Positions 1 through 9,328 of a DNA stretch of 64,000 bases are shown here, one piece after another. Source of the DNA: Chromatiaceae bacterium (GTDB lineage Bacteria > Pseudomonadota > Gammaproteobacteria > Chromatiales > Chromatiaceae); NCBI GenBank assembly GCA_016714645.1, contig JADKCI010000001.1, positions 1,302,001-1,366,000 of the forward strand. The letters run 5' to 3'. Both the position numbers and the translations under genes were made by a program. The notes under the pieces were generated by a model. The model was not told the DNA's origin. It ran no database searches and saw only the letters and a list, made by a program, of their open reading frames with translations. How positions within the stretch are numbered: the first letter of the stretch is position 1; each line of letters starts with the position of its first letter.

Positions 1-665
1 GATTCGGCGTCGAGGGGCACCATGAAGGTGCGCCAGTAGTCGCGGACCACCTCGGCGCGGAGTTCGCTCTGGTCGGTCTCCAGGGTCTGGGTGAAGAGGC
101 TGCCGCTGTCGAAGGCGTGCTCGCGCAGCATGCGGTTGCACCAGGCGTGGATGGTGGAAACAGCCGCCTCGTCCATCCACTCGGCCGCCAATTGCAGCCG
201 GTGGGCGCAACCTGGCCATTGCTCCGGGGGATACTCAAGTCGCAGGTCGTGGAGCAGGTCCTCTCCGGCGGGACGCGCGGGGACGTGGGCCGCCTCAGCG
301 CGGAAATAGCCGGCGGCCTCGGTCAGACGGGAGCGGATGCGGTCGCGCAACTCCTGGGTGGCGGCCTCGGTGAAGGTGACGACCAGGATCTCCGGTGGCG
401 TCAAACCAGGGTGGGAGGTCACATTTGCGGCTGGTTCAACCAGGGCTTCGGCCTCCCCTGGCTGATCAGGGCACTCATCCCTCGGCGCTGGCCGATGGCC
501 CAGCACCAGGCGCACGAAGAGGGTGGCGATAGTGAATGTCTTGCCCGTGCCGGCGCTGGCCTCGATGAGGCGGCTCCCCTGGAGGGGGAACCGCAGGGGG
601 TCGAGGGTCGCGGGGCTGGCCGGGTCCGCCGCTGGCGGGGGGGGTGGGTATGTCGTGCCGTTCAT
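1..665 (-). CDS. recB: RecB, exodeoxyribonuclease V beta subunit (N-terminal part)
   Basis: N-terminal 221 residues of the RecB helicase-nuclease, which with RecC (and RecD) processes double-strand DNA ends for recombination and degrades foreign linear DNA. The frame contains the UvrD-type Walker A sequence IEASAGTGKTFTIATL near residues 34-49, then EILVVTFTEAATQELRDRI (motif Ia region) and AAVSTIHAWCNRMLREHAFDS, all typical of RecB. The start ATG (663-665) overlaps the recC stop by 4 bases (ATGA), so the two are translationally coupled. The gene runs off the left edge, so helicase motifs III-VI and the nuclease domain are not seen. Confidence 0.95.
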   Translation of the reverse strand, partial: MNGTTYPPPPPAADPASPATLDPLRFPLQGSRLIEASAGTGKTFTIATLFVRLVLGHRPAPRDECPDQPGEAEALVEPAANVTSHPGLTPPEILVVTFTEAATQELRDRIRSRLTEAAGYFRAEAAHVPARPAGEDLLHDLRLEYPPEQWPGCAHRLQLAAEWMDEAAVSTIHAWCNRMLREHAFDSGSLFTQTLETDQSELRAEVVRDYWRTFMVPLDAE

Positions 666-3600
666 GCCGTGGCTCCCGTGGGCTGGGTGGGGTCGGTCGG
701 TGGGGGCTGGTCCTTGGGGGGGTGGAGCGCGGCATACAGCGGGCGCAACAGGGTCTCGGCCCAGGTGGCAAACTCGCCTCGGGCGGCGAAAGCGCCGAAA
801 TCCGGATAAACCCGCGCTAGATAGGGGTCGGTCTCGACCTCGCCTCTTCGCTGATAGCCCCCTTCGTAGGCCTCACGCACGGCGCCGTCCTTTTCCCCTC
901 TCAGCCAGGCGAAGGCGGTCTTGGTGGCCAGTGGCAGGGGCCGACACATGCCGGCGTGCCAGGCCGCCATCAGGGTAGTGAAGTGCCCACGCGCCTGCTC
1001 CGGGTCGAGGGGCGCCAGGGTGACATCGCCGACCTTGCTGAGGATGGTCGTGGTCAGGGGCTCCCCCCCCAGGTGCCCGGCGAGATGGTCCACCCAGTGG
1101 CGGATGAGCTTGTCCCCCCGGTATTGCCGGCCGAGCACCACATCGCTGATCTCCAGCACCACCCGGCCCCGCTCGCCGGCCGCATCGAGCCGGATGGCGC
1201 TCAGCCAGTCCGCCAACTCCAGGGTCTGGCCCTCGACCTGGATCGCGAACTGGACGGCCTCTTCCGCCTCGACCAGCCGCGGCCAGCGTGAGAGTGCCTC
1301 CTGGTAGCGCTGGAAGAGATCGGTCATGGGTGCCGCCAACTCCTCGGCGAGGGCCTCGCCAAAGGCGCCGGGGGCCAGTGCGCCCCGCCGCTGGATGCGC
1401 GCCAGCCGCTCCGTCCGCACCTGCTCGATCGCTTCACCCCGGTCCACCGCCCGGGCCTGGACGCGGATCAGCTCGTTGTTGAGCTGCCAGCGCTGGAGGG
1501 GGTTGAGGGCGAAGGGCTCCTGATCATCGCCGGCCGGGTCTTCCAGCTCGAAGGCCACCTTGAGCCGCTGCTGGAAAAAGGCCTTGACCGGGGCCTTCAG
1601 AAAGTCGGCCAAATCGCGGAGGGTCAGGGGCTCCTCGGGCTCCAGGGGGGGCAAGGGCGGTTCCCCTGGCCCCACGGCTGCCGTCGCGGCCCATAAATCC
1701 GTGGGGGGGCGCCACTCCTGGGCGTAGCTGAACCAGGGAGAGGCATCCGGGTCCGCAGGGAAATAGCGGGGACTGAAGGGCTGGAGGGGATGTATCCAGG
1801 TGAGGGCGTTCACCAAGGCCGTCGATGCCTTCCTATCGGCATCCGGGTCCCCGGTCTCCGCCTGGCCATCCAGCCGCCATCCAGCGGTCAGGTGATCGCG
1901 CAACTGGCCCACCAATACCGAGGGCGGGCGTTCGCTGTTGTCGGTGATGCTGCGTCCGACCCAGGATACATGGAGCCGGTCCCGCGCCGAGAGCAGGGCC
2001 TCGAGAAAGAGGTAGCGGTCGTCCTCCCGGCGCGAACGGTCGCCAGGTCGGTAGTCCCGGCCCATGAGATCGAAATCCATGGGCTGGCGCTGGCGGGGGT
2101 AGTCGCCGTCATTCATGCCCAACAGGCAGACCTGGCGGAAGGGGATGGCGCGCATGGGCATGAGGGTGGCGAAGGTGACGGCCCCGGCGAAGAAACGCTG
2201 GGAGAGGCCCCCCTCGTCGAGCCGGGACAGCCAATGCTCGCCGACGATGGACAGGGGGAGCGGCTCGGTCAAGCCCGCCTCGTCGCAGACCTCTCGCCAC
2301 TGGTCGAGGGCGGTTTCGAGCTGGAGCTGGGTAAAGGCGTCGTGGCTGTCCTCGGGGGCCAGGAAATCCGCCAGCAGGGTGCGCAGGCGGGTGCACCAGT
2401 CGGCGACGGTGGCGGGCTCTTGCAGTTGCCGCCAGGTCCTGTCCAGCGTGTCGAGGAGTTGCGCCAGGGGCCCGAGCAGGGCGGCATCCAGCCCGCCGAT
2501 TTCATCAAAAGGTTCGATGTCCCGCCAGGCCTGGGCATCCTGGCCCACGGCATAGCCCAACATCATGCGGCGCAGGCCAAAACGCCAGGTGTGCTGGGTG
2601 GTGGCTTCCGGTCGGACCGGCAGGTCCAGGCTGGCGCGTTGTTCGGCGTGGAGGCCCCAGCGGATGTTGGCCCCCCGCAGCCAACGCTGGAGGCGCGGCA
2701 ATTCGTCCTCGCCCACACCGAACCGGCGGCGCAGGGCCGGGACCTCGAGGAGATCGAGCAGGTCGCTCACCGCCAGGCGGGATTGGGGCAGGGCGAGCAG
2801 GGTCGCCAGGGCCTGCACCAGGGGGTCGGTGGCCCGCCGGCCCTGGTCGGCGAGGCTGAAGGGGATATAGCGGGGGTCCTGGTGGTCCACCAGCCCGAAC
2901 ACCGCCTGAATATGGGGGGCATAGGTGTCGATGTCCGGAACCATGACGATGATGTCGCGCGGCGTCAGGGTCGGGTCGGCATTGAAGGCGGCGAGCAACT
3001 GGTCGTGGAGGATCTCGACCTCGCGCTGGGGGCCGTGGGCGAGGTGGAAGCGGATGGAGCCATCCGCCTGGGGGTTCACCGGCGGCCAGAGCGCGCGGGT
3101 TTCAGCCAGGGGGCGCAGGTCGCGGATATCGTCCTGGAGTTGCGCCAGCAGGGTGGGGACCTGATGGGGATCGGCATTGGACTGGAAGAGATCAATGCGC
3201 TGGCCGATGGCCTGGAAATGGTCTTGATAGGCGGTCCGCGTCGTCTCCTCGTCATGCTCGTCGAGCAGGCTGATGAAGTCCCGCCCCTGCTTGCCCCAGG
3301 CCGCCAGCAGGGGGTGGGCGTGCAGGTGCATGGCCGCGGCCGACAGGTCCGCCGGCCGGCCGTTACGGCGGTGCTGGCGGTTACGCTCCGCCCGCAGCAG
3401 GTCCTGATCCGCGACGATGTCGGCCCAAAAGTGTTCGCAGGGGTTATGGACGCACATCAGGACCTGGGTCCAGCACGCCAGGGCCGCCAGCACTTCCAGG
3501 GCCTGGCGGGGCAGGCTGGAGATGCCGAAAATCAGCAGCCGGCGCGGCAGGCCGGGGGGGCGCTCCTCCCCCGGCCAGTCCCGGGCGCGATCCAGGAAGG

Positions 3601-4312
3601 CCGCGTGGACGCTGGCGCGGCTGGTCTGGGCGCCTGGCCCCCGCTGGCCCGCGTCCGTGGGAGTGTCCCGGTCCGTGGGGTCGCCCGGGCCCGCCGCGAC
3701 ATCCGCCAGCAGGTCGCGCCAGAGACAGGCCTGCCAGCGCTGCTCCTCCGGCAAGGGGGAGCACTTGTCGCGGGCATCGATCAGGACGTCCTCCCCCCGA
3801 GCCCAGGCCGCCAGCCAGTCAGCGCGATAGACCTGATACTGGTCAAAGAGATCCGCCAGTCGCTCGGCGAGCTGAAAGCGCTTGCGCAGGTCGGCGTCCT
3901 GGCTTAGGAAGCGGGCCAGGGGCCCATACTCGGGCCGGGCCATGGCCTTCGGCAGCAGACGCATGAGGCGCCAGACCAGGCGCGACTTATCGAAAGGCGA
4001 GGCTTCCGGTACCGCCTCGGGACCCAGCACCGCCCGATAGACCCGCCACAGAAAGCGGGACGGCAGGGAGATCTCCAGCGCCGCCGCGATGCCAAGACCG
4101 CCACCCCCCGCCGCGCCCTTGCCATCGGTGGCATCGGCCGCCAGCGCCAGCTTGAGCCACTGGGCGATACCGTTGCTCTGGGCCAGGATGATCTCCGGTT
4201 CGAGGGGCGCCAGGGGGTAGCGCCGCATCCAGGTGACGAGGAGGTCCCGCAAGGTCTCGGGCTGGTTGCCGTGGACGAGCATCAGGCCGGGGGTGAGGGG
4301 GGTGGCGGTCAC
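662..4312 (-). CDS. recC: RecC, exodeoxyribonuclease V gamma subunit
   Basis: 1216-residue RecC, the Chi-recognising, inactive-helicase-like subunit of RecBCD. It begins near residue 12 with the family signature LVHGNQPETLRDLL followed by EIILAQSNGIAQWLKLALA, and contains RIDLFQSN and PQREVEILHDQLL blocks typical of RecC. I chose the GTG at 4312 because an AGGAG box lies 6 bases upstream; an ATG at 4366 would add 18 residues with no good ribosome site. It overlaps recB by 4 bases. Somewhat longer than the E. coli protein (about 1120 residues). Confidence 0.93.
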   Translation of the reverse strand: MTATPLTPGLMLVHGNQPETLRDLLVTWMRRYPLAPLEPEIILAQSNGIAQWLKLALAADATDGKGAAGGGGLGIAAALEISLPSRFLWRVYRAVLGPEAVPEASPFDKSRLVWRLMRLLPKAMARPEYGPLARFLSQDADLRKRFQLAERLADLFDQYQVYRADWLAAWARGEDVLIDARDKCSPLPEEQRWQACLWRDLLADVAAGPGDPTDRDTPTDAGQRGPGAQTSRASVHAAFLDRARDWPGEERPPGLPRRLLIFGISSLPRQALEVLAALACWTQVLMCVHNPCEHFWADIVADQDLLRAERNRQHRRNGRPADLSAAAMHLHAHPLLAAWGKQGRDFISLLDEHDEETTRTAYQDHFQAIGQRIDLFQSNADPHQVPTLLAQLQDDIRDLRPLAETRALWPPVNPQADGSIRFHLAHGPQREVEILHDQLLAAFNADPTLTPRDIIVMVPDIDTYAPHIQAVFGLVDHQDPRYIPFSLADQGRRATDPLVQALATLLALPQSRLAVSDLLDLLEVPALRRRFGVGEDELPRLQRWLRGANIRWGLHAEQRASLDLPVRPEATTQHTWRFGLRRMMLGYAVGQDAQAWRDIEPFDEIGGLDAALLGPLAQLLDTLDRTWRQLQEPATVADWCTRLRTLLADFLAPEDSHDAFTQLQLETALDQWREVCDEAGLTEPLPLSIVGEHWLSRLDEGGLSQRFFAGAVTFATLMPMRAIPFRQVCLLGMNDGDYPRQRQPMDFDLMGRDYRPGDRSRREDDRYLFLEALLSARDRLHVSWVGRSITDNSERPPSVLVGQLRDHLTAGWRLDGQAETGDPDADRKASTALVNALTWIHPLQPFSPRYFPADPDASPWFSYAQEWRPPTDLWAATAAVGPGEPPLPPLEPEEPLTLRDLADFLKAPVKAFFQQRLKVAFELEDPAGDDQEPFALNPLQRWQLNNELIRVQARAVDRGEAIEQVRTERLARIQRRGALAPGAFGEALAEELAAPMTDLFQRYQEALSRWPRLVEAEEAVQFAIQVEGQTLELADWLSAIRLDAAGERGRVVLEISDVVLGRQYRGDKLIRHWVDHLAGHLGGEPLTTTILSKVGDVTLAPLDPEQARGHFTTLMAAWHAGMCRPLPLATKTAFAWLRGEKDGAVREAYEGGYQRRGEVETDPYLARVYPDFGAFAARGEFATWAETLLRPLYAALHPPKDQPPPTDPTQPTGATA

Positions 4313-4578
4313 ATGGGGCTCCTGGCGCGAAGGGGCGGTGGGGAAGGCAGAGGTCAAGATTAACACCAGCCGCTGACAGAGGGTGTCGCACTCCGCTGGA
4401 CCCTCGGGCGGACCCCCGAACAGGATGGCGGGCCGCCCCTATAATGTCACCCGGCACCGCAATCCTGGCCAGGCAGGGCCAAGCGCTGCCCCCCCCAGAT
4501 CGGTGGCCGCCATCGGTCAGCCCATGACGTATCCGTCGGGTGTAATCCCCATCCCAACACCAAGAAGAGGATAGGCCT

Positions 4579-4932
4579 ATGTTCCGCCCCTACCGCCCCC
4601 GCTGCGCGCCTGCCCGGATAAGTCGATTGCTTTTCAGTCAGATAGGCGCCGTCAGCCTCATGTTGTGGGTCACCAGCGCCCTGGCCGCTGATGTCAAACC
4701 GATCCCCAAGGCCGGGGCCTGCCCGCCAGGCTATTACTCCTCGGGCAATTACTGCGTGCCACGCCAATCGGCCAACCCCGTCATCGAGAAGCGTGGAGCC
4801 TGTCCACCCGGTTACTACTCGAATGGCAATTACTGTGTCGGGCGCGACAACGCCAAGGCGGTGGTGGAGAAACTCGGCGCCTGCCCGCCGGGTTACTACT
4901 CAAACGGTAACTACTGCGTAGAGCGCAAGTAA
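4579..4932 (+). CDS. Secreted protein with three CPPGYY repeats
   Basis: 117-residue protein of unknown function. An N-terminal hydrophobic segment ends in SALA-A, a plausible Sec cleavage site near residue 36. The rest is three tandem units of about 31 residues, each holding ACPPGYYSNGNYCV (two Cys about ten residues apart, PPGYY between), which suggests small disulfide-linked loops in the periplasm or at the surface. An AAGAGGAT ribosome site precedes the ATG. A related two-repeat gene, split by an IS630 element, sits at 20703-22109. It stands alone, divergent from recC. Function not recognised. Confidence 0.75.
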   Translation: MFRPYRPRCAPARISRLLFSQIGAVSLMLWVTSALAADVKPIPKAGACPPGYYSSGNYCVPRQSANPVIEKRGACPPGYYSNGNYCVGRDNAKAVVEKLGACPPGYYSNGNYCVERK

Positions 4933-5027
4933 CGGATCCCATCAGATGCGCTAATGGCCGAGGCCAGCCGTGCGGGTCAAGATGGCGAGTGAGTCACCCG
5001 CGGGGCGGTATTCGCGGTTCTTGAGTG

Positions 5028-6212
5028 CTAGGAGTGAACTGGCCTCAGCCGCCCGGCTTCATCAAGACGGAGCAGTCCCCGTTCCCGCAGGGCCCGTAAG
5101 TCGCGCTGTTTAGTCTTGTCGGCGAGCCGGGCATAGAGGGCGAGATACCAGGGTGAACGGCGCAGTTCGGCCAGGGTGGGGGGCCTGGTGGCTTCCCGCA
5201 GGTGGTCGAGGATGGCGTGTTGACGGGCATTGATGGCCTTGTCGCGGAGCAGACGGTCGATCTCGGCCAGCAACAGCCTGTCGCCCAGCAGGCGGTTAAC
5301 CCGGTCATGGAGCCGGTTGATGGTGGCGAGCATCCCCTCCAGGTGGAAGCTGACAAAGGCGGTATTAGCCGCCGCTTCACCGCTCTCCTCCGCCTTACGG
5401 CACCGGTTGAAGAGGGTGAAATAAGGGTCGAGATGCTCGAAATAGAAGCGGGACAAGCCCAGGGGGCAATAATCAAAACCCGCCGCGAGCAACAGGCTGG
5501 CCTCGAGCACCCGCCCAACACGGCCGTTGCCATCCCAGAAGGGGTGGATGCGCTCCAGGTAAAGATGGACAAGGGGTGCCCGGATCAGGACCGGCACCTC
5601 CGCCTCGGCGAGACGTCCATGCCAGGCAAGGAGTTCGCCCATCAAGGCCAGGATATCCCCGCCATGCTGAGGCGGCTTGTAACGACCGCCGTGGGCGGCA
5701 TCGCCGACATGAGTCAGGATGGTCTTGGGATTGTCGCGCCATTGACCGGGGCGGTTGTAAGAGTGAGTCAGTCCCTGGGTAATGGCGGCGTGGAGGGCGC
5801 GGACAAAATCAAGGTCTGGCCGCCAATCAGGGGTGGCGCTGGTGATCATCGCCAATTGATAGGCATCCTTGAGATTAAGGGCGCGCCGTTCTTCTTCCGC
5901 CACCCCGCTGTCCGACGTCAAGTCCAGAAGCCGGCGGGTCTCTTCCTCCGTCAGGGTTCCCCCTTCGATGGAGTTGGTACCAAAAATCCCGCCCGCCATC
6001 ACCTCCGGGGCCAGGCGCTCGGCGACCTGGGCCAGGGGCGCGGACTGGAAGCGCGCCTGGGCATCCAGCACCCGCTGATAGGTCATCTCCAGGACTTGGG
6101 CATCCAGCCCCAATTGGAAGCGAAAGGGGCCAGCCCGCCGGGTTTCCACGCGGATATCCAGGCGGGTAGCGATCCCGGGCAGACTGGAAAGGGTCTTGAT
6201 GTCCAACGCCAT
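5028..6212 (-). CDS. Fic family protein (probable AMPylase)
   Basis: 394 residues. Fic enzymes transfer AMP or another nucleotide moiety from ATP to hydroxyls on target proteins. The catalytic motif HPFWDGNGR is complete at residues 223-231 (catalytic His, and the DGNGR anion hole). An N-terminal Fic_N-like region carries TNSIEG at 79-84, matching the [S/T]xxxE[G/N] inhibitory helix, so this is a self-inhibited class II-type Fic protein with regulator and enzyme in one chain. The C-terminal 90 residues look like a winged helix, common in Fic proteins that bind DNA or dimerise. AAGGA precedes the ATG. No antitoxin neighbour is needed or seen. Confidence 0.88.
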   Translation of the reverse strand: MALDIKTLSSLPGIATRLDIRVETRRAGPFRFQLGLDAQVLEMTYQRVLDAQARFQSAPLAQVAERLAPEVMAGGIFGTNSIEGGTLTEEETRRLLDLTSDSGVAEEERRALNLKDAYQLAMITSATPDWRPDLDFVRALHAAITQGLTHSYNRPGQWRDNPKTILTHVGDAAHGGRYKPPQHGGDILALMGELLAWHGRLAEAEVPVLIRAPLVHLYLERIHPFWDGNGRVGRVLEASLLLAAGFDYCPLGLSRFYFEHLDPYFTLFNRCRKAEESGEAAANTAFVSFHLEGMLATINRLHDRVNRLLGDRLLLAEIDRLLRDKAINARQHAILDHLREATRPPTLAELRRSPWYLALYARLADKTKQRDLRALRERGLLRLDEAGRLRPVHS

Positions 6213-6240
6213 GTCCTTGGTAAATGCGAATATTAACTAA

Positions 6241-6645
6241 TTAAAATAGATAGTTAATACCACCATTGGGAATTAATGTCCAGCAGCATGTCCACCTATG
6301 GTCAGGACCTGTTCGGCTGGCCCTCGCACTCCACCACCAGCGGCGTCGCGGTACTGTCGGTCCGTCGGCTTCCAGCCCCGTCACGCCACCCGTCGCAGGC
6401 TTATCACGGGCGACCTGTTTGAGGAAGCCGAAACGATTGCGGGAGAAGGCATCGATCTCAGACAACAGGCGCTAATCCATCTTTAGCAGTTTCGGCCGCC
6501 CACCCGCCCCCAAACCCCGGTTTTCCGCCGCGGCGGGGAGGCGGTCCAAGCCGCGTCAAGCTCTTAGCGTAAACCGGCTTTGTGTAGTGCCATAATTTTC
6601 TATGGCACTCTTGACCTACCCTGGCCGAGCGTCTCAGGTGTGGCC
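6241..6645. other. Gene-less stretch with a short palindrome
   Basis: About 400 bases between the fic gene and a transposase remnant. Only short, unconvincing frames are open. A perfect inverted repeat GTGCCATA-ATTTTC-TATGGCAC lies at 6587-6608, just upstream of the transposase start, and may be part of the old insertion-sequence end. Confidence 0.4.
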
Positions 6646-7379
6646 ATGTTCATCCGCCGCACCACCATCAAGAGCCGGGAATCGGGCGAGCCCTATTACA
6701 CCTATCGCCTGGTCGAGTCGGTACGCTCTGGGGCGGACGTGCGCCAGCACACGGTGCTCAATCTCGGGCGCAACTTCGCGGTGCCGCGCGCCCAATGGGC
6801 GCCGCTGGCCCAGCGCATCAAGGCGCTGCTGGGGGGCAGTTGGATCTGCTCGTCGATGGCTTGGATGTGCAGTGGGAGGCGCTGGCCCAGCAGGTTGCGG
6901 CGCGCATTGTCAGTCGCCGCGGCACGGTGGTTGCGAACAGGATATTGCGGCGCCGGAGGGCGACTACCAGCGGGTGGACCTGTCGCGGGTGGAGGTCATC
7001 CGCCCGCGTAGCGTCGGGGCCGAGCATGTGGCGCTGGAGGCGTTGCGCCGGCTGAGTCTGGATCGCAAGCTCGTGCGCCCGGGTGGATGGCCATCTGTTC
7101 ATCTCGGTGTTGGCCTACCACCGGGTCCACAGCCTGCGCTTCCAGCTCAAGGCCCAGGGCATCCACCTGAGTTGGGAGAGCCTGCGCCATCAGTTCTCCG
7201 GCCAGGAGCGGGTCACCGTCGTGCTCCACCGTGACGACGGCCAGATCTACCACCTCCGCAAGGCCACCCGGCCCGAGCCCCACCAGCAAGTCCTCTACAA
7301 CGCCCTGGGCCTGCCCCACCTGCCCGGCAAGACCGAGAAGACGTTCATCGACCCGCGTGCTGGGGTTTCTCAAATGTAG
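6646..7379 (+). pseudogene. Broken IS1634-family (IS4-like) transposase
   Basis: Remains of a transposase of about 550 residues. The start, MFIRRTTIKSRESGEPYYTY, is the usual N-terminus of IS1634-type transposases. The reading then jumps frame near 6835 (LDLLVDGLDVQWEALAQQVA), again near 6960 (DYQRVDLSRVEVIRPRSVGA), and after a large internal deletion near 7080 resumes as DGHLFISVLAYHRVHSLRF and KATRPEPHQQVLYNALGLP, which are C-terminal family blocks. With several frameshifts and most of the DDE core missing it cannot be active. Confidence 0.8.
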
Positions 7380-7409
7380 TGACCAACTCTGCTGCGAAAA
7401 TTCTCTAAC

Positions 7410-7796
7410 TTATTGAAAATGCGCGGCAGGCTGAGTTGGGGTGACAAAGATGGGATAGGCCGTGACCGGCTTGGGCTCCGCCAGCGCCGGTGGTTCGACC
7501 AGGGCCGCCGCCACACCGGCGTCATCCAAGGCCTCCAGTTGGGTGCGGATGGCGGCCAGGGGCAGATGGGCATCCTGCAAACACCGGATGAGCCTAAGCC
7601 GGTCGCGGTGGCCCACGCCATAGGTGGCCGCCGGTCCCCGCCCTGCGGGTGGCGGCAGCAGCCCCTCCGCCAGGTAGTAGCGGATGGTGCGGGCGTTGAT
7701 GCCGGTCTCGCGGCTCATGGTGTTGATGTCGAGGGGTTCGTTCGTGGGTTTGATAATACATCGAACAGTGAAGCTGTAAAGTATGAGGGATAACAA
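7410..7796 (-). CDS. MerR-family transcriptional regulator
   Basis: Up to 128 residues. The winged-helix DNA-binding segment reads MSRETGINARTIRYYLAEGLLPPP, followed by RLRLIRCLQDAHLPLAAIRTQL, a standard MerR HTH plus second wing helix. There is no Cys cluster, so a metal sensor is unlikely. The C-terminal tail after the HTH is short and Pro-rich, so an effector domain is absent or lost. The start is unsure: the HTH needs residues upstream of the internal Met, and I see no clear ribosome site for either choice. It lies next to the transposase remnant and may be 3'-truncated. Confidence 0.65.
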   Translation of the reverse strand: MLSLILYSFTVRCIIKPTNEPLDINTMSRETGINARTIRYYLAEGLLPPPAGRGPAATYGVGHRDRLRLIRCLQDAHLPLAAIRTQLEALDDAGVAAALVEPPALAEPKPVTAYPIFVTPTQPAAHFQ

Positions 7797-7958
7797 TCAG
7801 GCGGGTGGCCCCAACGTCCTGGATGTTATCGGGGATTGAGGAGGGCATCCGTGGCCGGCCGATCAAAGGCGGGACCAGTACCGTTATTTGGCAAATTTTT
7901 CGATTTTTTCACGAAAATAGACCATAATCTAACCAGATTCTTCCGCCAGAGCTCGATC

Positions 7959-9317
7959 ATGCTGGTTCAATTTGCCGTTGAAAACTTCGCCTGCTTTGCC
8001 GACGAGGTGCTTTTCTCGATGGTGGCATCCGTGGCAACTGAGCATCCCGGCCACATCGTGCAAAGCGAAGCCGGGCGCCGACCACGGATCCTGCGCGTGG
8101 CGGCCCTCTATGGCCCCAATGCCCATGGCAAGAGCAGGCTGATCGAGGCGCTACACTTTGCCCAGTTATTCGTGGTGGAAGGTACCCGGCGCGGGGCGCC
8201 GATTCCGCGGGTGCCCTTCCGTCTCGATGCCGAACGTCTTCACCAGCCATCCAGGTTCGACTTCCTGATCGATTACCAGGGTAGCGAGTACAGCTATGGC
8301 TTTACCGTGGATGGGGAACAGGTCCAGGAGGAATGGCTCTTCGTCCGCACGACGGCCAAGGAAGTGAGGTACTTCGAACGGGTCACGGACATCGAAGGCA
8401 AGGTTAGGGTCGAGACGGGCCCGGCCTTGACCGGGCGCACCAAAAAACAAAAGGATTTTCTTGAGTTGGTCGCCCTGGGAACCCGGCCGAACCAGCTTTT
8501 CCTGACGGAAGCGGCTGACCGCAATGTCGAACGGCTGACACCTCTATACGATTGGTTCAAATCGGTGCTGACTATCGTCAAGGCCGAAAGCGTGCCTCAG
8601 CCGCTGGCGGTCAGAGCGCGGCGCGAACAGGACTTTGTGGCCTTTCTGGCCGATTTCCTGCGGCGGGCCGGGACTGGCATCAAGGACGTGGTCGCCGAGG
8701 AGGTGCCTCTGGATTTTGATCAGCATCTGCCAGGCGCCTCCGCCACCGTCAGGACGGAGATTGAAGTGGATGTCCAGGAGGGTGCCATTGTTGGCTTGCT
8801 GGGTCCCACGGGTGAATCCCTGACCTTTTATCGCAACGAGCAGGGTCAGCCCATGACGGCCCGTTTGAAAACGGTCCACGAAGGTAAGGATGGCGGACAA
8901 GTCCGTTTCGATTTCGAGGACGAATCATCCGGCACGCGCAGGCTCATGGAGATCCTGCCAATTCTGGCGGATGTGGGGACGCGGGAAAGGGTTTATGTCG
9001 TCGATGAACTGGATCGTAAACTGCATCCCCATCTGTCGCGGTTCTTTGTTTCCTCCTTCCTCGATCGCTGCGGTCAGGATCAGCGGAGTCAGCTCGTGTT
9101 CACCACCCATGACACTCACCTGATGGATCTGGACCTGTTGCGCCGGGATGAAATCTGGTTTTTCGAGAAGGATGCCTTTGGTGCTTCCACCCTTTATTCG
9201 ATGAACGCCCTGAATGTGCGCCGGGATTTGAAGCTGGAAAAAAGTTATCTTCAGGGCCGTTTCGGTGGTATCCCGCTGATCCGGGTTACGGAACTCACGG
9301 CGGCGAAACCCTGTTGA
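7959..9317 (+). CDS. RloA-like AAA family ATPase (SMC/OLD-type)
   Basis: 452 residues. ABC/SMC-type ATPase of the AAA_15/AAA_21 group: it begins with MLVQFAVENFACF, has Walker A GPNAHGKS at 52-59, an ABC-like signature SSGTRRLM, Walker B VYVVDELD near 345-352 and the switch TTHDTHLMD near 381. The ATG at 7959 is used because family members start directly at the strand before FxxENF; an upstream ATG (7836) would add 42 non-family residues. The next gene, 11 bases downstream, encodes an RloB-like protein. Such ATPase plus TOPRIM-like pairs are linked to anti-phage abortive systems; here the role is inferred. Confidence 0.8.
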   Translation: MLVQFAVENFACFADEVLFSMVASVATEHPGHIVQSEAGRRPRILRVAALYGPNAHGKSRLIEALHFAQLFVVEGTRRGAPIPRVPFRLDAERLHQPSRFDFLIDYQGSEYSYGFTVDGEQVQEEWLFVRTTAKEVRYFERVTDIEGKVRVETGPALTGRTKKQKDFLELVALGTRPNQLFLTEAADRNVERLTPLYDWFKSVLTIVKAESVPQPLAVRARREQDFVAFLADFLRRAGTGIKDVVAEEVPLDFDQHLPGASATVRTEIEVDVQEGAIVGLLGPTGESLTFYRNEQGQPMTARLKTVHEGKDGGQVRFDFEDESSGTRRLMEILPILADVGTRERVYVVDELDRKLHPHLSRFFVSSFLDRCGQDQRSQLVFTTHDTHLMDLDLLRRDEIWFFEKDAFGASTLYSMNALNVRRDLKLEKSYLQGRFGGIPLIRVTELTAAKPC

Positions 9318-9328
9318 CGGCCTGAGTC

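Noticed and set aside
1790..3907. 705-codon plus-strand ORF opposite recC
   Set aside because: Exact antisense of recC in a GC-rich region; Gly/Gln/Val-rich shadow with no family features.
7894..7928. Promoter for the RloA-like gene (T-rich block and CATAAT)
   Set aside because: No -35/-10 pair with acceptable spacing could be placed.
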